Below, one piece after another: positions 46,401 to 58,400 of a stretch of 64,000 nt of DNA (positions are counted from its first letter, which is position 1; every line of letters starts with the position of its first letter). Under the pieces are notes generated by a model, which saw only the letters and a program-made list of their open reading frames with translations, was not told the DNA's origin and made no database searches. Origin of the DNA: Calliopum simillimum. Lineage: Eukaryota > Arthropoda > Insecta > Diptera > Lauxaniidae. The stretch covers positions 39,840,101 through 39,904,100 of the forward strand of contig OX638371.1 of assembly GCA_951812925.1 (NCBI GenBank), read 5' to 3'. The position numbers and the translations under genes were made by a program.

Positions 46401-49400
46401 TATGTCAATCGCATGAACCATCACTTACTTCTTCTTGATTTGTTTGCTCCAACATTAACAGTGACTTAACCTCTTATTGACACCATAAGTGCGTAGATAT
46501 TTGGTGCAAATTAACAGTCATTACGATATTTAATTAACACATTTAAATTACTTGAAGCATTTCCTAAATTTCCTAATTGCTTTAATGTTCTCTCTCTCCT
46601 TTAAAATTTCATTACATAGAATGTTGGTCGAGTACTTCGTCGCACACGATTGGCAAATAATTTGGACCTCACTCAAGTAACAGTCCCCATTGGCGTTTTA
46701 TTAGTAATTTTTGAATCTCGCCCCGACTCATTGCCACAAGTTGCTGCACTTGCCATGGCATCGGCAAATGGTTTACTCCTGAAGGGTGGCAAAGAGGCGG
46801 CCTATAGTAACAAAGCGCTGATGGAGTTGGTGAAGGAATCCCTTGGTACCGTGAATGCGGAACATGCTGTGTCACTGGTATGTAATTATTTATTTATTTT
46901 ACAAGAGTTTTCACAGTTTTTCGTTGTTGTTGGTTTTACATTTTGTTGTTGCATCAAGGTGTCAACTCGTGAGGAAATTAGTGATTTACTTTCGATGGAT
47001 AAGCATATTGATTTAATTATTCCACGGGGATCATCGGAACTGGTGCATAGCATACAACAACAATCTCTGCACATACCGGTTCTAGGACATGCAGAAGGTG
47101 TTTGTCATGTTTACGTCGATAAGGATGCCGATTTGAAAAAGGCGCTTAAAATTGCAAGGGACGCAAAATGTGATTATCCAGCCGGTGAGTTTGTTGACAA
47201 GAAATTAAAGCATTTTACACAATTTAGTGATTAATTTTGTTGTGATCAATCAATCACTGGATAAGCGAACATTGAATGGAGGTGCTAGTATTCTCTCTTA
47301 AAATTCAAAAAAACAATTCGGTTCTTATTAAATTTCAATTTGAAAATACATACCAGGCTTCAACGTTCGGAAATAGAAATCCAAAAACTATTTCCAATTT
47401 GTTTGAATTTATGCATGGGTTTTTAATTTTATCAGGGAACTAATATGCATTTCTGAAAAATCGACAGGTAATATTTTAGTTGTTGGATTAATTTTAAAAA
47501 TGTTATTCGAATATTCTGACATCCGCCATTCTGTTTACAAAAAAGATAATACTGAATTCGAAATCAGCGACCTCAAAAATTCCCTTAGCCACAATTTTGT
47601 TGTCATATGAGGAGTATAGAAGCAAAGGCGATAATCTCCATTTTTTTTCTGAGCGTATCTCTTAGTGTTTGACCACAAAGCATCATCAAATGCAAGAAGA
47701 TGGTACGATCAAAGAGTTACAGAATCAAAGACGACACTCTTCTTTGATCATGGACATGTTTGATAGTGATATCTAGTTGCATTTGATGGTAGCTTGTGAT
47801 CAAACACGTTCATAAAAAAAATGGAGATTGTCGCCTTTGCTTCCATACCCCTCATATAATCAATTTTTTAGAAAATTGTCCGCCAATTTGGATCCGCCAT
47901 ATTGTTTAAACAAAAACGATGATGCTGAATTCGAAATCAGCAACCTCAAAAACCTCTTAGCCACTATTTTGCTGTGATGTAATCAATTTTTAAGAAAACT
48001 GTCTGCCATTTCGGATCCGCCATTTTGGATTCGCCATTTCGGATCCGCCATTTTGATTTTTAAAAAATAGTTTTCAGATTTAGAGTGAACGACCACCAAA
48101 ACATAAAAGCTGATGTTTAAAAAAAAAAAAAAAAATCATCAGGAAAGAGTTATGACCAGTTAGAATAGCATTCTAGACCACTGTGCGCCATTCGTCTAGG
48201 CACTAGCTTTTAATATAGACTTTTTGAGACCAAAACCCAGACGTTGATATAATTAATTTTAATGCCAAGATCAAGATCATCAAGACCAAGTCAGTCTTGG
48301 TAATTTATAGTTAATATAGTAGATGTGTCACGCCCCCTTTCAAGCATTAAATTATCTCTCAATTCGAAATCGTAAAAACCCAACTTCTTTGTAAAACTAA
48401 GGTTTGGAAATTTTAAATACCCAACAATCTTCAGAAATTTTTCAAGACCAATATTTAATGCCCAAACTCAAGAACAAGACTTAATATCAAAATGAAGACC
48501 AATATATTCTTTTATAAAGCACTCGTCACTTGGAATACTAAAACCCTCCGGGAATAAATCCAAATAAAACATACGATAATAATGTATCCCTAGAAACATA
48601 TTAATGGCTACAGGAAAAATTGAGGAAATCAAAAGAAAATTAACAAATACTGGATATTATCCATACCGATATTTGCATAACTTTTCAACTTTTTAACTAT
48701 TCGTTCATATTTTTGTATTGCCTTAAGCCATTATTGTTTCTTAGAAATCAAATGAAACAAAATACATTCTACACCTTCAGCAGATGACAATGTCAAATCT
48801 GGGAGGATATTCTGTTATTATCCATCTTGACATATATGTATATGAAGCACTCCATGCCAAGTGTACCAAAAAAAAAATATTTTTTTCTCCGATTTCGCTC
48901 AAATTTGGCAATATGGTAGATCCGGTGTGCAAGAACACCGGGAGGACTTGGTCCTAGTACCATTTGTTTTTTAAAATACAGGGTGTTAAATATGGCGTTT
49001 TTAGTCATTTTCATGAAAAGGGTGTTTTTTCAAAAAATTATAGCTTACACTAAAGTTTGTAAATTGATAAACCTAAGTTGATGGTCGCATTCATTTTGAA
49101 ATGTTCTTTTTATAAAAAAATATTACTTGGGGAAACAAATTATTTCAGCAAAATTTTTTACACTTAAAAATACTTTTGAATTTTTCTTAAAAAAAGCCCC
49201 CTTAGATTTTTTTTAAAAGTTCTTTTAATTAAAGCATAATTTATAAGCTTTAAAATGATGTATGACTCAAGATGGGATTCGGACGCTACATGGGCGTTTT
49301 TGGCTTTTGAACGCCCGCGGCAGGCAAAAATCTTTTTTTACTCGAGAGAAAAATATCTTACGTAAAAAGTGTACATAGCAAAAATTGCTTAGAATCGTCC

Positions 49401-52400
49401 AAGCAATACGTGTGATTTTTTTTGGAATTTTGTGAAAATCTAAAAAAAAATTTTTTTTCCTTTCAATATTTTTTGCAAAAATTTTTCATAAAAAAAAATT
49501 TTTCAAAAATTATTAAAAAAAAAAGTTAAAAAATTCCAAAAAAAATCACACGTATTTCTTAGACGATTCTAAGCATTTTTTGCCTAGTACACTTTTTACG
49601 TAAGATGCTTTCCTCTCGAGTAAAAAAGATTTTGTCCTGCCGCGGGCGTTCAAAAGCCAAAAACTCCCATGTAGCGTCCGAATCCCATCTTGAGTCATAC
49701 ATCATTTTAAAGCTTATAAATTATGCTTTAATTTAAAGTACTTTTAAAAAAAATCCAAGGGGGCTTTTTTTAAGAAAAATTCAATATCAATGGGACCATT
49801 AACTTAGATTTAACAATTTACAAAGTTTAGTGTAAGCAATTAATTTTTGAAAAAACACCCTTTTCATAAAAATTACTAAAAACGCCATCTTTAACACCCT
49901 GTATTTTAACAACAAATGGCACTAGGACCAAATCCTCCCGGATTGTTGTTCTTGCACACTGGATCTACCATATTGCCAAATTTGAGCGAAATCGGAGGTA
50001 CACTTGGCATGGAGTGCTTCATATATATATTTTTTTTCTTTTGGCCAATTGTTTCAAGTATAATGATAACGCGGTCGCTATCTCACAAGCAGGTGATTAA
50101 TTCGACACTAATTTGTCACCAGATGAGATTGCAGCATGGAATTCCCTTAAATCGTTTGTTGTTTTTATGATTTGTTGGATACAACATACATAAATAGAAA
50201 TTACAAGAAAGTTGTGAACGATTTGCTAAAGAGCTATTTAAAAACAGTAGAATCTTATCAGGTTCATAGATAGGATTTTATTTCAGATAAGCGATTTTGT
50301 TCAAAATCACGAAATAAATGTTATGCATACGCCTTTTTGCAAGGAATTTAGAAAATTTCAGGCCACCTGGGCAACTCCCATGAATACGCCACTGGCAGTT
50401 ATCACATTATGAGTTCCATTCTAATTATTTTTGTATTTAAACTCATGTCAATAGTGGATTCTATTTCCTCTCAAAGATTGTTATAAAATTACGTGGTTAT
50501 CTCCAGAAAACATCATGGAAAATCAGATCGATCACTTTGTCAGATACATAGGAGCGTTCAAGAAAATTCGACAAGTCAAAAATTTAAAACGATATGTTCG
50601 AAGTAAAGCACTTAGCGGTCTTGATTAAAATATGATATTTTGTTGAAAAAGAAGAAACGCGAAATGACAGGGGACGACGCTTTAACTAAAAAAAAAAGAT
50701 CATTGTCAAAAAACTGTAGTCCTCTACATAATGAGGGATCGTGCCTTCAACTAAACAAAAAAAAAAAAAAAAAAAAACTCAAAAGATCTAACGTGGAATG
50801 TACTGACACTTTCGGAACACCTCAGAGATTTCTACCATCATATAAGCGATGGTAAAGCACTTTTGTAAAACCCTAAGTTGTGTATATGTCACAACTCTCA
50901 ATCAGAATCTGGTTTTATGGCCTGATGACCCGCTTCATGAAATAGTAAAATCCCATTGACATGAGCACTTAGGTTTACCTCTTCTTCTTACTATTTGCTG
51001 AGTACCAAATCATAGAGGTATTGAGAAAAATGAAAAAGCTTACGAGCTTGCAAGACATGGCACATTATCACCCCTGCCATCTGTTAATCAATGGTGTGCA
51101 CCATCACGCACGCAAAACTATGTTTCTAGCTTTGAGGATCGAAAAATTTCATGGGATTGACTGAGATGACGTGAGTGGTAGGTGTTATCCTTATTTTTTT
51201 GGCGAATTTACAAGGAAAGTGTGGAGCATCTCTTCTGTAATTATCCTGCTCTCTATGCAAGCAGATAAAGACTGTTTGAAGTTTACTTTTTCGACAGTCT
51301 GTGTGACTGAAACATGAATATGAAACTGTTTCCTGTTCCTTATGGAATCGAAATTACTGAGCCACTAGCGCAGATTTCAGTTTTTTTATAAATAAGGTTA
51401 TTATTTACATACATAGGAATCCGTAAACAAGGAAAACTAAGGGACATTACGTTTAACCTAATCTATGGCCATTAATATCAGCCAAAATTTAACAGCCTCT
51501 AAATACTCTCGGTCTTCATCCGTTATATCCACCAAAACGAGAGTGCGCATTTTTGATTCGAATGTGAAATCGGTTTTGTTATATGGGTGCGAAACATGGC
51601 TTGTTACTGAACAACTAACAAACAAGCTGCAAGTATTCGTCAACAAATGCTTAAGGCGTATACTAAAGGTTTGGTGGCCTCGCACTATATCAAATGCCGA
51701 GCTACATCAAAAATGCAAACAGAAGGCTATAGCAAACGAGATCAAGCTGCGCAAATGGGGATGGATTGGTCACACTCTCCGGAAACCACACAGCGAAGTT
51801 TGTCGTCAGGCCCATGAGTGGAATCCACAAGGCAGTAGAGGACGTGGTAGACCCAAAACCAACTGGAAAAGGTCGTTGGAAAAGGAAATCCAAGAATCGG
51901 GAAAATCGTGGCAAGAGATAAAAGTCATCGCGAGGGATCGTGACAAATGGAGAGATTTCATATTGACCCTATGCTCCTCCTAGGAGTTAAAGGAGAATAC
52001 ATACATACAAATACTCTCGGGAACTAGGGACAAATAGCTGCTTGAATGAGAATCGGATGCAATTTGTGCTAGTCAAGTTGACAAAAAAGGTTGACCTTAG
52101 CTAAATTCAAAACTATAGAAGCAATGCGTTGTACTCAGTCTCATCAAAAGTACACCTTAGTGCCGTGATTATTCCTAATCGTTTTTGACGATATCATAGA
52201 AGAAACTCTGGGCAAGACCTAAACATGAATCCGATTAAATTTTAACGAACACTTAGAAAATTGCATGGCATAAACAATATTTGGCTTTAACTGTTCAGAC
52301 ATTCAGATTGTACGCTAAATAAACTACAAGCCTTAGTCTTGGAATTGCAGAAAGTCATTGCAACCAAAACTAAAAGTATGAAGATAAACTAGACCTAGAT

Positions 52401-55400
52401 ACACGGAGAAAAAAAATAGTACTTGCTACTTTATTTCTCATAAATTTTACCAGAATTTCAAATCATAATAGTGACAACTTCCCACCGAAGTAAGATTCAC
52501 CTTACTGTTTTAGTCAATTCAGAATTTTATGAAAAAATTGGCGTGATATTTACCTTACTGTATAGTTCAAACAAAAAAAAATTAACTGACCGACGCCGGG
52601 GTACGAACCCTGGCCCTTCCGTATGATAGTCAGATATGTACATATCCTCTGCGCTGCTTACGCATGTGATGTAGAAGCAAAAAATTTGTATATAAAGAAA
52701 ATGTCTGTCCAAAAATAGAAATTGTTACTAAAATTATAAAAGTCCAAATGATTCTATATTCTTATGATATTTACCTTACTCGAGTGGGGTGACAATTGAG
52801 GAGTGATTTTTCAAAAGGGCGTAAAACCACTTCCAACCTCGAACAAACCTAAGGATGCCATCGCCACTACCATGCTAAAATGCATCCTCTAGTTCAAAAT
52901 TCATCACAAAAAATGCATTTTTCTAACATAAAATCGTGATCAAAAGTCGCATTTCTGAACAAAAAGGCTTATTTCCATATAATTTCATAGAAATTTTTAG
53001 AGTTTGATACAAAAAGACGCATTTTGAATAGTGGCCAAAAAAACTTTTAATATTTATTATATGCCCCAGGCTATATAAGTGCTTATATACCAGGCCTATA
53101 GACATCAGAATAAACTTCCAAATTGTGAAATAAGAGTGATTTTGAAACAAAGGGGCTTGTTTCCAAACGTTTCAGAACAAAAGGGCTTATTTCCAAATGT
53201 TTTTTACTTTTTGCAATTACTGTAAATAAGTTACAACAAAAATGTTAAGGGGATTAGAATCTTAGCTCAATTCATTATAATACATGAGACATTAAAAAAA
53301 ATATGTTATTGTAAACAGCCCATAAAAGTTTTTTCTCATTACTGAAAATTTGTTTAACATGGTTTTACGCCCTTTTGAAAAATATCTCCTCAATTATGAC
53401 ACCCATTTTTGTGCGTGAAAAAAATAAAGTCATTTTGACTAGAATTATAAATTCAAAATGGTCATAAATTTTTTTTTCTGAAAGTATTAATTACTTTACA
53501 TAAAGTCAAATGTAGGAAATTTGTAGTAAATATTCCTTTATTATTATGTTTGAAATTTAGTGTTGATTACTTTAATTTTTCGACTAACCGAGTGGTGTAA
53601 AAACAAGGGCGTACGCAAGGGGTGGCAGCTGCCCCCCTAGCTCTAGCTTTAGAGTTACAAATATATCATATTAAAGCCAAATAAAACACGATTTTTTGGA
53701 CAATAGTTTATACAAATACACTTTTTATACCCTACACCCAGGGTATATTCACTTTGTCCTTCCGTTTGTAACGCTGAGAAGGAGGCGTGGCAGGTATAGA
53801 AAAGTACATATATTCTTGATCAGCGTCACCTCCTGAGTCGATATAGCCATGTCCGTCTGTCTGGCTGGCTGGTTGTGTGTGGAAATACATTTTTTGGGAA
53901 AAATTAAGCAAGATAATTCAACGAATTTTGGTGCACAGCCTCCGTCGTCAAAGTTAGCTCGGGGGATTGAAAATAAGCGAAATCGGTCAACGGACACACC
54001 TACCGCCCATACAAAAAATATATTCAAAATGCAACTTTTGGAGTATTTTTTACGATAATGCAACCAAAATACACATAAATGCTACGAATTGTGAGCACAA
54101 GTTCCAAAAAAAAAACTGGGCGAATTCGGACAAGAGGTCGTGGCACCTCTCATACAAGCAAAAGCTTGAAAGCGTTTTTTGAGATAATCGAACTAAATTT
54201 TACTCAGACACTTAGGACTATAAATGCAAGTTCTGAGCGAAAACTGGGTGAAATCGGAAAAGAGGGCGTGGCAACTCCCAAATAAGCAAAAGGTTCAAAA
54301 CGCTATACTGAAAACATTTTTTGAGATAATCCAACCAAATTTCACTCAAATATTAAGAACTATAAATTCAAACTCTGAGAAAAAACTGGGTAAATTCGAA
54401 CAAGAGGGCGTGGCACCTCCCATATAAGCAAAATTTTCAAAATACAGCTGTGTAGGGTATTTAATGTTTGGCCAGGCCAAAGGTAAAACCCTTACTAGTT
54501 TATCTTTACTATACTATTGTATTTATTTATTTAATTGCAAACAATTTGAAAGTAAAATCGGATAATATTTTAGAAAGTTATTAAGATTTCACTGAAGTAG
54601 AACTATTTGGTTTTTTATCGAAAAAATAAACAGGTACAAAAAAATGTTTTTTGCTTATAACTTTTTTTTCTTCTCAGAAGGGATACCCAAAGCTGCTTAA
54701 AACTAAAGACTATGTTTTTGCAAAAAATGCTGCGTTAAAAAATTCAAAATTTTTTGTGCAGGTAGTATAGATAATATCCGGTTCCAAAATTCAATTTTTT
54801 TATGGTTTTCAATTTCGTGGTCGGAAAAGCATTCGTTTACTCAAAAGGAAGGTTCTTACGAATAAAATGTATAAGGCTTAAAATGCTTAAAATCGTTCAA
54901 AGTATCAAAGTAGTTTATAAATTTTTCCAGACCTTTTTAACTTTTCAAAAATTGGTCAAGAAAAAGAAAAAAAAAATTTCCAAAAACTCTAAAAAAATTC
55001 ACACGTTACGATTCTAAGCATTTTAAACACTATACAATTTTTTGCTTCATAAAAATCGACCCAGTTTATTGTACCTGTTTATTTTTCCGATAAAAAATCA
55101 AAATGTGAAACCTTAATAACTTTTTAAAATATGATCTGATTTTAGTAAATTTGGGCTTAAAATATTTAAAATTAAATACACTTATAAATAAAAATATAAA
55201 AAATATTCCAAAATTGTAAAAAATTTCTATGAAGATGAACTTTTCGCTCAGTTTTAACTTTTAACTTAAACTCAGCCAATTTGAATAGGATTTTAGTAAT
55301 TGATACATTTAAAAGAAGCGTAAGAATTTTTCTTTAAAATAGTGTATACAAAAATTCGATCAAAATTGGGTTTCTCGAAAAATTTTTTTAAAAAATTAGA

Positions 55401-58400
55401 CCTATAACCTCAAAAATCGAAAGTGCCGATTATATCTAGAACGGCTCCTCGGAAAAAAATGAATGCGTTTTTGGAGTCAGCGACCTCAAATTAGTTTAGA
55501 AATGTTATGTGTATTAGATAACATACCTAAGCAAATTTTTATTTAGAAAGTTATCTAAGTACCTTCATTATGAACTTTTTAATATTTTGGTGCCCAAAAA
55601 TATTCAGCTCTTACATTGAAATTCTCAAAAAAAAAAGGTTCGCAAAATTTGAGTTTGGCCCACCCCTAGATGAAATCCTGCGTACGCCCTTGAGTAAAAA
55701 TTATGATGCGAATTTTTTTCCGTGTATAAAATAACTTTTAAGGCTGAGTATGATGAAACTGGAACTGTTGAAAGCTTAAACTATCTAGAAAATAACATTT
55801 CTATGGTGGACAGGCATTTACTGAATTGAACAAAATATGGTAATCTTCGGTTATTTCCATCAATAGGAAAGTTTTAAAATAAAAATCGGAAAAACTGTGG
55901 AGGCAAGAATTTTTTTTGCATTTGCGCTCTTTTTCCATTAAATGCCTTTAATTTTCATTAATTATATTCAAATTAATTTTTCTTCAAAGAACCTAGGCGA
56001 ATAAATTAGAAAAATTCAAGTGATTTATTTATTTTATATCAAAAAAATTTTGTCAATTTGAAAAAAGTTATGCAAGTCTTTTAAAAGCACTCCCCTTTCA
56101 TTTCCTAATGGGTTATTGCAGAACTATTTTACCCAGTTCATGTGTGAAATTGTTTTCCAAAGTTTGTTTTCTGAATAATGATATGGTTACAATTCCATTC
56201 TTTGGGACGTTGAAAAGCATGCTTTAGCTGTGTTTATCCAAACATGAACCACTGTGTGCAATTGGTAAATACAAAAAAATCCTTTTACCACAAATTTTTA
56301 ATTAATTTCTGCAATTTTCTAGAAACTGAAAAAAAGTAATTTTCTTTGAGATCGCATTAACGTCACACTACAATTGCGATTTCTCGGTTCAATTGGCTTT
56401 TAATTCAAACTCCGATTTCTTTTTGCCTGTTGTTCCACACTCTTGGTGGCTAAAACTCGCAAACTGCTTTTAATTGGTTATGGTTGTTAACAGTTTACTA
56501 GCAATTGTACTTAATCAGTAATTTCTCTGTTTTATTTCGTTTCCTTTTATTTTTAGCCTGTAATGCCATGGAAACACTGCTCATTCATGAGGACCTTATG
56601 AGTGGAGACATTTTCCACGATGTCTGCAACATGTTGAAGCGTGAGGGTGTAAAAATTTACTCTGGACCAAAACTCAATCAAATGCTAACCTTTGGCCCAC
56701 CCGCTGCTAAGAGTCTCAAGCATGAGTATGGCTCTCTCGAGTGCTGCATTGAGATTGTACACGACCTTGAAGATGCCATAAATCATATACATACATTTGG
56801 TAGCGGACATACAGATGTTATTGTTACTGAAAATGGTAAGTTTTAATTAATTAAAAATGAAAAAGTAATTGTGTGTGTAATTGTTTTCATTTCCTATCAA
56901 TGTCTTGACATAAGGAAAGATGTACAGTAATATTTCATTTTATGTTGGTGATTGGACTACAGACGGATAGGGTTTTGAAACTTTTATTAAAAAATTTAAA
57001 AAAAAAAAATTGCATAAAATTTATCAAAATGTCGTTGTTAAAAAAGTTTTCAAAAACTTTTACTTGGAAAGATTTTTCAAGCTTTTATTACATATATTAA
57101 AAAAAAATTTTGACTTTTATTCCAAAAAACTTAAAAATAAAAGTAACAAAAATCTTAAGAAAAAACTATTATCCTTTGAAGTTTTTTTCGACTTTTATTT
57201 TTAAGTTTTTCTTCAAAAAGTTGTCACATGAAAGTTTATCTTTGAATAAACACAGCAACTATAATTTCATTAGTGGTGAAAGGCTCGAAGAAAGTTCTAT
57301 AAATATTTGGGTTTCACCAAAACCTCGAACAACAAGTTTTATGCGCATTGGTGTTGCAATACACTGTAATAGTGATAGTAATAGATGAGCTGCTTGTGCT
57401 TGTTTAATTCTGCATTCTCTGAATCACCCGGAAAATGTATGTAGAGATGTGATGTTTTTTCTGTTTCTTCCTGAGCACTTCTGATTGAACGGCTCGGTCG
57501 ATTTTCCTATCTTAGATAAACTTACAAATTTTTCTTTGGAAACAATTTCCAGCCTTTATATGCCCATGACTCTAGTATGGCTATGAAATTCAGAAAACAT
57601 AGCTCCTCTACAGCTTGTGCAGATTTAAGATTTTGGAGAAGTTTCATTTGAAGCCCTAATAACCGGAGAGCCAGCGCTTAAAAACGACTTTGCGTTTCTA
57701 AAAGCTGGTTTTGTTACAGTTGGTTATAGAAGTTGCGTACACAAATAAACTGTAGGTCAGTCAAGCGAACTGTAGAACAGGCGGCTGATATATGGTCTCA
57801 AACATGTTATAATTTCGATGGTATTCAAATTAATTTCGAAAGGCTGAAAATTGCTATACAGATTAATGCATATAAAATACAATTTTGTCGATCAGTCAGT
57901 TAAACGTTAAAACAAGGCTGGTCAGCAGCCCTGTGGAAGGCAAAACGCTTTTTTTACTCAAGAGGGAGACATCTTACGAAAAAAGTGTACACGGCATAAA
58001 ATGCTTAGAATCGTTCAAGGAATACGAGTAAATTTTTTAGGAATTTTTTTTTTTTTTTTTTTTTAAAATTTTAACGTAATTTTCAGAAAAAAAAAAAAAA
58101 AAAACAAAAACAAATTCACACTTGCTCCCTGAACGATTCAAACCATTTTATGCCATGTACACTTTTTTCGTAAGATGCCTCCCTCTTGAGTAAAAAAAGA
58201 GTTTTGCCTTCCACGGGGCTGCTGACCAGCCTTGTTCTAACGTTTAACTGACTGACCGACAAAATTGTTTTTTGTATGCATTATACAATCTGTATAACAA
58301 TTTTCAGCCTTTAGAAACTAATTTGATCACCATCGAAATCATGACATGTTTGAGACCATATATCAGCCGCCTGTTCTACAATTGCTATAACCAACTGTAA

